DNA of 64,000 bases from contig NZ_CP107921.1 in NCBI RefSeq assembly GCF_036014215.1, positions 7,189,501-7,253,500 on the forward strand. The letters run 5' to 3'. The stretch comes from Streptomyces sp. NBC_00440. Lineage in GTDB: Bacteria > Actinomycetota > Actinomycetes > Streptomycetales > Streptomycetaceae. Below are positions 46,117 through 54,138 of this stretch, one piece after another. How positions within the stretch are numbered: position 1 is the first letter of the stretch; every line of letters begins with the position of its first letter. Below the pieces are notes generated by a model. That model was not told the origin of the DNA, did no database searches, and was given only the letters and a program-made list of their open reading frames with translations. Position numbers and translations under genes: made by a program.

Positions 46117-46719
46117 ATGGTGCGCATGACTTTGGCCACTCCCGTACTGCACACCGCTCGCCTGCGACTGCGCCCCTTCACCGACGCCGACGCGGACTCC
46201 CTCTTCGCGCTGCACAGCAGCGCCCACGTGCTGCGCTACTGGGACTCCGCGCCGTGGAACGACCGGGACCGTGCGGAGCGCTTCATCGCGAAGTGCCGGA
46301 CGATGGCGGACGAAGGCACCGGGGCCCGGGTGGCCATCGACCGTGCTTCTGATGGGGCCTTCGTGGGCTGGTGCGGTCTGACCCGATGGAACCCGGACTA
46401 CCGCAGCGCGTCGTTGGGCTACTGCCTCGGCGATGCGATGTGGGGCCACGGCTACGCGACGGAGACCGCGCACGCCTTGCTGCGTTGGGCATTCGACACA
46501 CTGGACCTGAATCGAGTTCAGGCCGAGACCGATACGCGCAACGTGGCATCTGCCCGAGTCCTGGAGAAGATCGGATTCGTACGGGAAGGGACGTTGCGGG
46601 AAGACTGCGTCGTGAACGGCGAGGTATCCGACTCGTGGGTGTTCGGGTTGATCAAGCGGGAGTGGCAGCCGTCGGCCGTGCCGATTTCGGCGCCGTCCGG
46701 GCAAGTTTCGCGCGGATAG
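46117..46719 (+). CDS. GNAT family N-acetyltransferase (RimJ/RimL type)
   Basis: The 200-residue acetyltransferase has TARLRLRPFTDADADSLFAL at the N-terminus, the acetyl-CoA loop YCLGDAMWGHGYATETAHAL and NRVQAETDTRNVASARVLEK, FVREGTLRE typical of RimJ/RimL-like enzymes that acetylate ribosomal protein N-termini or small amines. GAGGA precedes the ATG. It is divergent from the membrane-protein/regulator operon. Confidence 0.92.
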   Translation: MVRMTLATPVLHTARLRLRPFTDADADSLFALHSSAHVLRYWDSAPWNDRDRAERFIAKCRTMADEGTGARVAIDRASDGAFVGWCGLTRWNPDYRSASLGYCLGDAMWGHGYATETAHALLRWAFDTLDLNRVQAETDTRNVASARVLEKIGFVREGTLREDCVVNGEVSDSWVFGLIKREWQPSAVPISAPSGQVSRG

Positions 46720-46809
46720 GGCGTACATCTCCGCGAGGTCCTTGAGCGCGATGATCCGGTTGAGGCGGGCGAGCTGGGTGGCGGTGTAGTAGCGATAGCC
46801 GCTGTCCGC
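46705..46809 (-). pseudogene. MerR family regulator remnant
   Basis: The minus strand encodes a short MerR signature, DSGYRYYTATQLARLNRIIA then LKDLAEM, without a DNA-binding N-terminus or an effector domain. It overlaps the end of the acetyltransferase gene. A possible second piece (VEHVEAR) in another frame lies just upstream at about 46860-46885. I take this as debris of a deleted gene. Confidence 0.6.
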
Positions 46810-46910
46810 CGGCCGAGCCGAACAGCCGCACTTCGAGCTGATCCGACGCTGTGGGGCGGCGGGCCTCGACATGCTCCACGCTCACTTCGCCACGCCCTGT
46901 CCGACCACGT

Positions 46911-48083
46911 TCACCTATGGGCTGCCAGCACTGCCGCGAGGCCCTCTTGCAGATCTTTGACGAAATAGTCGGGAACCTCCAGCGACGGAAAATGTCCACC
47001 GTTTTCGGGCGACCTCCATCGGACGATCTGCCGGTACCGCTCCTGCGCCCAGGGGCGTGGACACTTCTCGATGTCACGGGGATACATAGTGATTGCTGAC
47101 GGGACGTCGACCCGTAGTCCGGGGTCCAGCGAGTTGTGGCTTTCGTAGTAGATGCGGGCCGCCGATGCGCCGGTCCGCGTCAGCCAGTACAGGGTGACGT
47201 CGTCGAGAACGCGGTCTATGGAAATCGTCTCGAACGGGCTGTCTTCGGTGTCTGACCACTCGGCGAACTTGTCGAGGATCCAGGCAAGAAGCCCGACCGG
47301 TGAGTCGACGAGCGAGTAGCCGATGGTCTGCGGTCGGGTCGCCTGCTGCTTCGCGTACGCCGCGCGGTGGCGCCAGAAATCGCGGGTGTCCTCGGTCCAT
47401 TGGCGCTCGACCGCCGTCAGCCCGTCCGTTGTCAACCCGGGTGGTGCCTCCGCGAAAGTGGTGTGGATGCCGAGAACGTGCGCCGGGAACCTGCCGCCGA
47501 GAACCGTGGTGATGTTCCCTCCCCAATCGCCGCCGTGGGCCGCGAACTTGGTGTAGCCGAGCCGTCCCATCAGTTCCACCCATGCGGCTGCGATCTTTTC
47601 GGTTCCCCACCCGGTGGTGGCCGGCCTGTCGCTGTAACCGAAGCCCGGTAGCGACGGGACCACGACGTGGAACGCCGGCGCGTCCGCGCCTTTCGGATCT
47701 GCCAGCTCGTCTACTGCGTCGATGAACCGAGCAATGCTGTCCGGCCAGCCGTGCGTCAAGATCAGAGGAGTGGCATCTGCGCGCGCGGATCGGCGATGCA
47801 GGAAGTGGATTCCCAGACCATCAATGGTCGTGCGGAACTGGCCGATCCGGTTAAGGCGCTCTTCGAACGACCGCCACTGGTACCCGGTGCGCCAGTAGTT
47901 CACGACATCGACGAGGTCGGCGAGAGGGACGCCCTGCTCCCATCGGCGAGGGCCTGGCGCGGCGCGATGGACCGTCTCGGCCTCCGGCAGTCGCGCCGCG
48001 GCCAGTCGCGCGCGCAGATCGTCGAGGTCAGCGTCAGTTGCGTGGGCTTCAAACGCCTGCACGTCGCTGGTCGGGCGGGGCAT
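46911..48083 (-). CDS. epoxide hydrolase family protein
   Basis: The 390-residue alpha/beta hydrolase starts with the epoxide hydrolase N-terminal domain (DVQAFEAHATDADLDDLRAR, DVVNYWRTGYQWR). Next come LILTHGWPDSIARF (oxyanion His-Gly-Trp-Pro), the nucleophile elbow AAHGGDWGGN (Asp) and a C-terminal His in NGGHFPSLEVPDYF. AGGAGG lies close before the ATG. Codon use is less GC-biased than in surrounding genes, consistent with acquisition. It is divergent from the CGNR regulator and shares its operator region. Confidence 0.93.
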   Translation of the reverse strand: MPRPTSDVQAFEAHATDADLDDLRARLAAARLPEAETVHRAAPGPRRWEQGVPLADLVDVVNYWRTGYQWRSFEERLNRIGQFRTTIDGLGIHFLHRRSARADATPLILTHGWPDSIARFIDAVDELADPKGADAPAFHVVVPSLPGFGYSDRPATTGWGTEKIAAAWVELMGRLGYTKFAAHGGDWGGNITTVLGGRFPAHVLGIHTTFAEAPPGLTTDGLTAVERQWTEDTRDFWRHRAAYAKQQATRPQTIGYSLVDSPVGLLAWILDKFAEWSDTEDSPFETISIDRVLDDVTLYWLTRTGASAARIYYESHNSLDPGLRVDVPSAITMYPRDIEKCPRPWAQERYRQIVRWRSPENGGHFPSLEVPDYFVKDLQEGLAAVLAAHR

Positions 48084-48124
48084 GAGACCTCCTGGCCATC
48101 GCGGAACCGGCTACGACCCATTGC

Positions 48125-48184
48125 GAACCGGCTAAGGCGGTTCTAGCAGTTCTCCATGCCGGCGTGCAACCAGCTAAGGTGGTT
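48125..48184. promoter_or_regulatory. two operator copies, AACC(G/A)-GCTAAGG-(C/T)GGTT
   Basis: Site A (GAACCG, GCTAAGG, CGGTTC; 48125-48143) and site B (AACCA, GCTAAGG, TGGTT; 48168-48184) share the same seven-base spacer, with centres 42 bases apart, four helical turns. A further half-site GAACCGGCTA is at 48114. They lie between the divergent epoxide hydrolase and CGNR genes. Confidence 0.7.
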
Positions 48185-48187
48185 CTT

Positions 48188-48763
48188 ATGCGTGCTGGAT
48201 TTCCTGACTTCCGCCTCGGTACCGTGTTGGCGACCAGCTTCACGGGGACTCTGTCGGAGCGTCATGGCGACGCTGTGGAGCGCATTCCCACGCCGCAGCG
48301 ACTCGTCGACTGGCTGGCGGTGAACGGCCTCGCCGTGGACTCCTGTACCACCGCCCAGCTCGATCTCGCTCGGGAGCTGAGGGAGTCGGTTCACGCCGCC
48401 GCGACAGCGGCCGCGACCCAGGACGCTCTCCCTGCGTCTGCTGTCCAAGTCATCAACGAGTGCAGCGCTCGGGGCCGGGCGGCGGCTGTTCTGACGCCTG
48501 AGGGGCAGCGGCGATGGCGGCTCGGCTCGGCATCCTGCGTGGAAGACGCCCTCGGCGTGATCGCCGCCGACGCGATCAGCATCGTCGCAGGCGAACGAGA
48601 CGGGAAATTGGCCCTGTGTGCATCGCCAACCTGCCAAGCCGCCTTCTTCGACACCAGCCGGAGTCGCACCCGCAAATGGTGTGACATGAACACGTGCGGG
48701 AATCGTCAGAAGAAGGCGCGCTTCCTTGCCAACCAGCGCAGAAACCCCAGTCCGGCGGAGTGA
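48188..48763 (+). CDS. CGNR zinc-finger (ABATE domain) regulator
   Basis: The 191-residue protein has an N-terminal ABATE domain and a C-terminal CGNR zinc finger: LCASPTCQAAFFD, RKWCDMNTCGNRQKKARFLA with four Cys as zinc ligands. These are presumed stress-linked transcription regulators. AAGGTGG five bases before ATG 48188 supports the start. The two repeated operator sequences immediately upstream suggest that it controls itself and the divergent epoxide hydrolase gene. Confidence 0.88.
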   Translation: MRAGFPDFRLGTVLATSFTGTLSERHGDAVERIPTPQRLVDWLAVNGLAVDSCTTAQLDLARELRESVHAAATAAATQDALPASAVQVINECSARGRAAAVLTPEGQRRWRLGSASCVEDALGVIAADAISIVAGERDGKLALCASPTCQAAFFDTSRSRTRKWCDMNTCGNRQKKARFLANQRRNPSPAE

Positions 48764-48798
48764 TCGCGACCTCGGTACGGCCAAGTGGCCTCCACGGT

Positions 48799-48962
48799 GA
48801 AGTCGTTGGGCGAGACGACCTTGCGCTGCACCATGGAGAAGTGGATCTCCACCTGGCTCCACCGGGAGGCGCGGACCATGACCGTGTTGGGGAACGCGTT
48901 GGCCAACACGGCGGCGGCCTTCTCGCCGCGGTGGGAGGAGCCGTTGCCGAGGATCCCGACAC
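48799..48962 (-). mobile_element. IS630-type transposase remnant
   Basis: The minus strand encodes ILGNGSSHRGEKAAAVLANA, FPNTVMVRA and QVEIHFSMVQRKVVSPNDF, the hallmark block of IS630-family DDE transposases. An internal stretch expected between the valine and the QVE segment is missing, the frame is broken near 48962, and both ends of the gene are absent. No terminal inverted repeats are recognisable. The element is inactive. Confidence 0.7.
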
Positions 48963-49059
48963 GCGGTTGGCGCTGACGTAGCGCTCGCGGCTCATGGGGT
49001 GGGCTCGGCAGTCGGGTCTATGCGGCTTCTGCCGCGTTGAGGCGCTGGAGCAGATCGAG

Positions 49060-49242
49060 CACGGTCGCGCGGTCCGCACTCCCGCGTACGGCGCGGCATA
49101 CGCCGAGGCCTTCGTCAACGGCGTACTCCACGTCATCCCCGGGGCGGGTCACCTTCCGCACATCGAACAGCCGGAAGCCATCATCGCCCTGATCGACGTC
49201 AACCTGCACGAGATGACCACGCGCTCCATCAACACTGAGTGA
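49060..49242 (+). pseudogene. alpha/beta hydrolase C-terminal fragment
   Basis: A 60-residue tail, AYGAAYAEAFVNGVLHVIPG then AGHLPHIEQPEAIIALI, matches the end of alpha/beta hydrolases with the catalytic His in GAGHLP. The N-terminal two thirds with the nucleophile are absent, replaced by the transposase remnant. Its end overlaps the convergent kinase-like gene by 14 bases. It is probably a deletion product linked to the insertion element. Confidence 0.65.
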
Positions 49243-49792
49243 CCGTTGGCGGCCAGATGCCTTCCCGCTGACCCAGGTGCTGAGCCGCGCCGATCACGTG
49301 CTCCACCACCTCGGCCACCGGCTTGGAGGTGTCGATGATCGTCGCGCCACGACGCTCGTAGACCGCTCGCATCCGAGGATTCCATTTGAGGGCTGCTGCC
49401 AGCTCTTCGGGATGCCGGCCGAACGTATTGGTAGTGCGGGTGGCGAGTCGGTGGCGGAGGGTGTCCTCGTCGATCACGAGGCACACGGTGAGGTCGAAAA
49501 GATCACGGACGTCTGCCTCGTTCTCCGCCGAACCGCACAGGAACGTGACTCGGGAACGAGAATCCTCAACGAGGGCCTCAACGCGCTCGCGCATGATCGC
49601 CCACCCGTATCGATCGAGCCACCCCTCCGGAACCGGACAGGGAGGGTCCGTCACGGCCTCGCCCGTGCCTCGGTCGATCCAGCGGCTGAAGCCCTCATCG
49701 GAGTCGAACGCGGCGTGGCCGAGAACTCGCAGCATCTCGCAGACCGTCGACTTACCAGTCCCTGAGTTCCCCGTCACCCACACCAACGACAT
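49229..49792 (-). CDS. AAA-type P-loop ATPase / small-molecule kinase-like
   Basis: The 187-residue P-loop protein has Walker A VTGNSGTGKSTVCEML at its N-terminus, an Asp in AFDSDEGFSRW where adenylate- or shikimate-kinase-like enzymes bind substrate, and LCGSAENEADVRDLFD before a lid-like Arg-rich part (LRHRLATRTTN). The family is common in Streptomyces and no substrate is known. The start ATG has only a weak upstream box. The MarR operon is divergent. Confidence 0.82.
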   Translation of the reverse strand: MSLVWVTGNSGTGKSTVCEMLRVLGHAAFDSDEGFSRWIDRGTGEAVTDPPCPVPEGWLDRYGWAIMRERVEALVEDSRSRVTFLCGSAENEADVRDLFDLTVCLVIDEDTLRHRLATRTTNTFGRHPEELAAALKWNPRMRAVYERRGATIIDTSKPVAEVVEHVIGAAQHLGQREGIWPPTVTQC

Positions 49793-49829
49793 GCCGCCAG
49801 TGTAGGCAAGGCCGTCCGGACCCCGGATT

Positions 49830-49861
49830 TACTAAGGCTGGTTGATAAAGTAGCCTTAGTA
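49830..49861. promoter_or_regulatory. MarR operator TACTAAGGCT-N12-AGCCTTAGTA
   Basis: Perfect ten-base arms enclose 12 bases and end one base before the MarR-type ATG. The AT-rich dyad in the divergent promoter region is a strong autoregulatory candidate. Confidence 0.75.
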
Positions 49862-49862
49862 T

Positions 49863-50303
49863 ATGAATGACGATCTGGACCCCGACGGAGTCGCCTCAGT
49901 CCTGCTGGCGAGTCTCAGTGTGCTGGTGCGGCGGGTACGGCAAGTGCCGGTCGAGGGTGGACTCACGATGCCCGAGCGGACCGCGCTGTCGCACCTGGAG
50001 CGCTCGGGCCCCACCACCTCGTCGGCGCTGGCCAGGGAAGTGCAGATCACCGCGCAGGCCATGGGGGCGACCCTCGGCGCGCTGCGGGCCCGTGGTCTGG
50101 TCGACCGCCGTCCGGACCCGGACGACGGTCGGCGTGTGGTGCTGACAGTGACCGATGCCGGTGTGCAGGCCCTGAAGGACAAGCGCAACGCGCGGGCCGA
50201 ACTCATCGCCCGGGCCCTCGCCGGCGACACGTTCACGCATACGGAGCTTCAGCAACTCGCGGCGGCCGCACCGCTGTTGGAGCGGCTGGCGCAGAACATC
50301 TGA
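49863..50303 (+). CDS. MarR family transcriptional regulator
   Basis: The 146-residue winged-helix protein has the MarR fold: LTMPERTALSHLERSGPTTS, recognition helix AQAMGATLGALRARGLVDRR and wing DPDDGRRVVLTVTDAG. No Shine-Dalgarno box precedes the ATG and the operator abuts it, so the transcript may be leaderless. It heads an operon with an MFS transporter and two small enzymes; MarR proteins usually repress such an operon until an aromatic or drug ligand binds. Confidence 0.92.
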   Translation: MNDDLDPDGVASVLLASLSVLVRRVRQVPVEGGLTMPERTALSHLERSGPTTSSALAREVQITAQAMGATLGALRARGLVDRRPDPDDGRRVVLTVTDAGVQALKDKRNARAELIARALAGDTFTHTELQQLAAAAPLLERLAQNI

Positions 50304-50333
50304 CACCCGACGGAACCGCGAGGACGCAAGCTG

Positions 50334-52172
50334 ATGGCAGATCCTCCCAAGACGCGCGCCCTGAACCGCCCGGCCGGTGACGACCGGTACAAGTGGACGG
50401 CGCTCACGAACACAACCGCCGCGGTCTTCATGTCCGCGCTGGACGGCTCCATCGTGCTGATCGCCCTGCCGGCGATCTTCCGTGGTGTGCACCTGGACCC
50501 GCTCGCTCCGGGCAATATCGCCTACCTGCTGTGGATGATCATGGGGTACCGGCTGGTACAGGCCGTCCTGGTGGTCACGGTGGGCCGCCTGGGCGACATG
50601 TACGGCCGGGTGCGGATCTACAACTCCGGGTTCGCGGTCTTCACCTTCGCCTCGGTCCTGCTGTCCTTCGATCCTTTCGACGGCGGCCACGGAGCGATGT
50701 GGCTGATCGCCTGGCGAGTGGTGCAGGCCGTCGGCGGCTCGATGCTCACCGCGAACTCGGCCGCGATCCTGACCGACGCCTTCCCCCAGGAGCAGCGCGG
50801 ATTCGCGCTGGGCATCAACCAGGTCGCGGGGCTGGGCGGGATGTTCATCGGCCTGGTCGCCGGGGGGCTGCTGTCGGCCTGGGACTGGCGGGCGGTGTTC
50901 TGGGTGAATGTGCCCGTCGGCGTGTTCTTCACGCTGTGGGCCTACCGCACCCTGCGGGAAACCGGGAAGCGCGGCGGAGGCCGGATCGACTGGTGGGGCA
51001 ACATCACCTTCGCAGTGGGCCTCAGCGCGGTCCTGATCGCGATCACCCTCGGCCTGCAACCCTACGGCGGGCACACCATGGGCTGGACCAACCCGCTGGC
51101 CGACGGGATGATCGCCGGCGGCCTGGTGCTCCTGGCGGCATTCGTCGCCATCGAGAAACGGGTCTCCGCGCCCATGATCCAACTGAGCCTCTTCCGCCAA
51201 CGGGCCTTCACCTTCGGCAATATGGCGGGCCTGGCCATCTCCATCGGCCGTGGCGGGATGCAGTTCGTGCTGATCATCTGGTTGCAGGGCATCTGGCTTC
51301 CGCTGCACGGCTACGACTACAGCGACACGCCACTGTGGGCCGGCCTCTTCATGTTGCCGCTGACCGCCGGGTTCCTCGCCGCGGGCCCCGTCTCCGGCTA
51401 CCTCTCCGACCGGTTCGGCTCCCGGGGCCTGGCCACCGGCGGCGCGTTGCTGTTCGGCGCCACCTTCCTGGGCCTGATGCTCCTGCCGATCAACTTCAGT
51501 TACTGGATCTTCGCGGTGCTGATCGCACTCAACGGAATAGCCAGCGGCATGTTCGCCTCCCCCAACTCCTCCTCGATCATGGGCAGCGTGCCCGCGCAGT
51601 TGCGCGGCGTCGCCTCCGGTATGCGTGCCACCTTCCAGAACTCCGGCACTGCTGTGTCCATCGGAGTGTTCTTCTCCCTCATGATCGCCGGGCTGGCCGG
51701 CAGTCTCCCGCACACCCTCACCAGCGGACTGCAACAGCAGGGCGTATCGGCCCACGTCGCCACCCAGGTCGGCAGCCTGCCCCCGGTGTCGTCCCTGTTC
51801 GCGGCCCAACTGGGCGTCAATCCGATGCGGCATCTGCTCCAGCCCAGCGGCGCCCTGTCCCACCTGACGGCAGCGCAGCAACAGAACCTGACCGGCAGTG
51901 AGTTCTTCCCGAACCTGATATCCGGGCCCTTCCACTCCGGGCTGGTCATCGTGTTCGCCTTCGGTGCCGTCCTCGCTCTCCTCGCCGCTGTCGCCTCCGC
52001 CCTGCGCGGCACCGGCACCGGCCCCGCCGCCAGGGCCCCGGGCCCGGTGGGGGCCGCCACCGGTGTCCCCTCGCGCGACCGGACAGGTGCGCCGGCGGCA
52101 GGGGCCACTTCACAGTCCGAACCGTCCGACCCCGGCAACCAGCCGACCTCCACTGGAGAAACCACCACATGA
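50334..52172 (+). CDS. MFS transporter, DHA2 (EmrB/QacA) family
   Basis: The 612-residue membrane protein shows the 14-helix DHA2 pattern. Motifs include FMSALDGSIVLIALPAI in helix 1, VGRLGDMYGRVRIYNSG (motif A) and GSMLTANSAAILTDAFP with motif C-like glycines (GINQVAGLGGMFIG). The hydrophilic Pro/Ala/Gly-rich tail is cytoplasmic. GAGGA precedes the ATG. It is expected to export drugs or metabolites by proton antiport and is coupled by ATGA overlap to the isochorismatase-like gene. Confidence 0.93.
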   Translation: MADPPKTRALNRPAGDDRYKWTALTNTTAAVFMSALDGSIVLIALPAIFRGVHLDPLAPGNIAYLLWMIMGYRLVQAVLVVTVGRLGDMYGRVRIYNSGFAVFTFASVLLSFDPFDGGHGAMWLIAWRVVQAVGGSMLTANSAAILTDAFPQEQRGFALGINQVAGLGGMFIGLVAGGLLSAWDWRAVFWVNVPVGVFFTLWAYRTLRETGKRGGGRIDWWGNITFAVGLSAVLIAITLGLQPYGGHTMGWTNPLADGMIAGGLVLLAAFVAIEKRVSAPMIQLSLFRQRAFTFGNMAGLAISIGRGGMQFVLIIWLQGIWLPLHGYDYSDTPLWAGLFMLPLTAGFLAAGPVSGYLSDRFGSRGLATGGALLFGATFLGLMLLPINFSYWIFAVLIALNGIASGMFASPNSSSIMGSVPAQLRGVASGMRATFQNSGTAVSIGVFFSLMIAGLAGSLPHTLTSGLQQQGVSAHVATQVGSLPPVSSLFAAQLGVNPMRHLLQPSGALSHLTAAQQQNLTGSEFFPNLISGPFHSGLVIVFAFGAVLALLAAVASALRGTGTGPAARAPGPVGAATGVPSRDRTGAPAAGATSQSEPSDPGNQPTSTGETTT

Positions 52173-52735
52173 CACTGACAACGATCGATCCCCTGTCCGC
52201 GCTCGTCGTGATCGACTTGCAGAAGGGCATCGTCGGGGCCCACACCGACGGACCGGCCGCCACCGTCGTCAAGCAGGCGGCCCTTCTGGCCGCCGAGTTC
52301 CGGCGGCACGACCTGCCCGTGGTACTGGTCAACGTCACCGGACGTGCGCCGGGACGCACCGAGGCCGGACGGTCCCGCAGCGGTGCGGCACTGCCGGACG
52401 GCTGGGCCGATCTCGTCGACGAACTCGATGTCCGGCCGAGCGACCACCTGATCACCAAGCGGCGGCGCAGTGCCTTCCACGACACCGGCCTCGACACCCT
52501 CCTGCGGGATCTGGGCGTCACCCAGGTCGTGCTCACCGGCATTTCGACCAGCTCAGGCGTCGAGTCGACCGCGCGCTCGGCCTCCGACTACGGCTACCAC
52601 GTCGTCCTGGCCACCGACGCCATGAGCGACCCGGACGCCGACGCACACCGCCACAGCATCGAGCGCGTCTTCCCCAAGCTCGGCGAAACCGCCACCACCG
52701 CTGAGGTCATCGACACGGTGGAGGCAACACGATGA
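52169..52735 (+). CDS. isochorismatase-fold protein lacking the usual Cys
   Basis: The 188-residue protein has the isochorismatase fold: ALVVIDLQKGIVGAHTDG (catalytic Asp), KRRRSAFHDTGLDTLLRDLG (Lys) and VVLTGISTSSGVESTARSAS. In cysteine hydrolases of this fold the last segment has Cys before VxxTA; here it is Gly (SSGVESTAR). True isochorismatases also lack this Cys, so hydrolysis of a vinyl ether without a covalent intermediate is possible. It is coupled to both neighbours by ATGA overlaps. Confidence 0.87.
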   Translation: MTLTTIDPLSALVVIDLQKGIVGAHTDGPAATVVKQAALLAAEFRRHDLPVVLVNVTGRAPGRTEAGRSRSGAALPDGWADLVDELDVRPSDHLITKRRRSAFHDTGLDTLLRDLGVTQVVLTGISTSSGVESTARSASDYGYHVVLATDAMSDPDADAHRHSIERVFPKLGETATTAEVIDTVEATR

Positions 52736-53304
52736 CCCTGCTCGGCCGACTCCTGAACAACCGCAGGGCAGGCGAGACCCACACGGCGTGGAACCTGCCC
52801 AACCTCCAGGGCCCCGAGCTGATGGCCCTCACCAGCCAGCGCTTCGGCGACGGCGACACCCTTCCGCTGGAGTGCTGTGCGAAGAACATCGGCGGCGACG
52901 ATCTCTCCCCTCACCTGGCCTGGTCCGCACCGCCACCCGGCACCGCCCAACTCCTCCTGGCCGTCGAAGACATCGACGTCCCGCTCACCAAACCCGCCGT
53001 GCACTGCCTCGCACTGATCGACCCGGCAATCGACCACCTCGGCCCCGGCGCCCTCGCTGCACGGAATCCAGCCACCGGAGTGCAGGTGCTGCGGTCCACC
53101 ATCGGGCGCGGCTACCACGGTCCCGGGCCCATCAAGGGCCACGGGCCGCACCGCTACACCTTCCAGCTCTTCGCTCTCTCCAGCCCCGTGGACAGCGCTC
53201 CCGGAGCGACGCCGGTGGACCGGGCACGGCCCCGAGCCCTCCTGCCCGCCATCACCGCACGCGTCCTCGACCGTGGCCGACTGACCGGCGTATACGAACG
53301 CTGA
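52732..53304 (+). CDS. YbhB/YbcL family PEBP-like protein
   Basis: The 190-residue protein belongs to the phosphatidylethanolamine-binding / Raf kinase inhibitor-like family. It has LSPHLAWSAPPPGTAQLLL, DIDVPLTKPAVHCLALIDPA and the anion-binding GYHGPGPIKGHGPHRYTFQL. The bacterial role is unknown; small-ligand binding is likely. It ends the MarR operon. No signal peptide is present. Confidence 0.88.
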   Translation: MTLLGRLLNNRRAGETHTAWNLPNLQGPELMALTSQRFGDGDTLPLECCAKNIGGDDLSPHLAWSAPPPGTAQLLLAVEDIDVPLTKPAVHCLALIDPAIDHLGPGALAARNPATGVQVLRSTIGRGYHGPGPIKGHGPHRYTFQLFALSSPVDSAPGATPVDRARPRALLPAITARVLDRGRLTGVYER

Positions 53305-53337
53305 CCCCAGGACGAAGCTGCGGACGACTGCTGCCAC

Positions 53338-53592
53338 TCAACCGGTGCCCGGCTCGGAGCGGCTGCGGGCGTTGGCCTCGGCGACGCGGGCCTGTAACAG
53401 TTCGGCCGGGCCGACCGGGCGTACGCGCGCCGGGTCGGCGTCCCACTCGCGGCCGCCGCCCAGCGGCCGGAGCTGGAGGTAGGGGCCCTCGTGCCCCATG
53501 ACGATGCCCACGCGGTTGCTCGCGATGTCGCGAACGGCCGTTCCGGGGCGGGGGAGTGCGGTGTCCGGGCCCGGTTGCCGGGTGGAGTTCAC
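53338..53592 (-). CDS. small hypothetical protein
   Basis: The 84-residue soluble protein contains DTALPRPGTAVRDIASNRVG, IVMGHEGPYLQLRPLGGGRE and WDADPARVRPV. This type often occurs beside Scr1-type regulators in Streptomyces. It has no assigned function. GTG 53592 overlaps the stop of the upstream gene and GAAGGG precedes it. Confidence 0.7.
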   Translation of the reverse strand: MNSTRQPGPDTALPRPGTAVRDIASNRVGIVMGHEGPYLQLRPLGGGREWDADPARVRPVGPAELLQARVAEANARSRSEPGTG

Positions 53593-53876
53593 CGGCCCGC
53601 ACCCTTCGCGATGACGGCGGCCAGCGCGAGCGCGACCGGCGCGGAGCACACCCCGAGGTACACGAGCGCGTACCGGGTGCTCGTCGGGATGTCGTCCTGT
53701 TCCGGCTCGGGCTCGAACCAGGGTGTGCGTACGTCCATGGCGGGGAGTTGGATGCCGGCACTGGTCAGAGCCGCTGCGAGCGTGTCGCGCGCGTCGAGCG
53801 CCTCCCGGACCTTCGGACTGTCGGTGGAGGGGCCGCCGTGGGGCGTACGGCGGGGGAGCGGAGGAGGCGTCGGCAT
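53589..53876 (-). CDS. small single-helix membrane protein, hypothetical
   Basis: The 95-residue protein has a soluble N-terminal part including VREALDARDTLAAALTSAGI and one C-terminal membrane helix (YALVYLGVCSAPVALALAAV). AAGGAG precedes the ATG. It is translationally coupled to the 84-residue hypothetical gene and divergent from the Scr1-type regulator gene. Function is unknown. Confidence 0.7.
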   Translation of the reverse strand: MPTPPPLPRRTPHGGPSTDSPKVREALDARDTLAAALTSAGIQLPAMDVRTPWFEPEPEQDDIPTSTRYALVYLGVCSAPVALALAAVIAKGAGR

Positions 53877-54138
53877 GGGGGGCTCCTTGCGGTCGGTTTC
53901 CGTGGATTGTGAGGTTTCGCTGCCCTGCCCACCAGCCGTGAATTACGGTGCGTAGTGGGGGTGTTACGAGAATGCCGCCCGGCTGGGCCGGGGTGCACCG
54001 ATGGCGCGATCTCGTTCTCCTGCGGTCCGGGTCGTTCCACACGTTCCACAGGGAATGCGGGGTCGGGCGGGCGCGCGTGTATGTGTACCGGTACGGGGGC
54101 GGATTCCGGGCAGGCCGGAGCGCCCTGGAAGGAGCGCA

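Noticed and set aside
48994..49242. Complete small hydrolase gene
   Set aside because: Only the last 60 residues resemble alpha/beta hydrolases; the nucleophile domain is missing and transposase debris precedes it.
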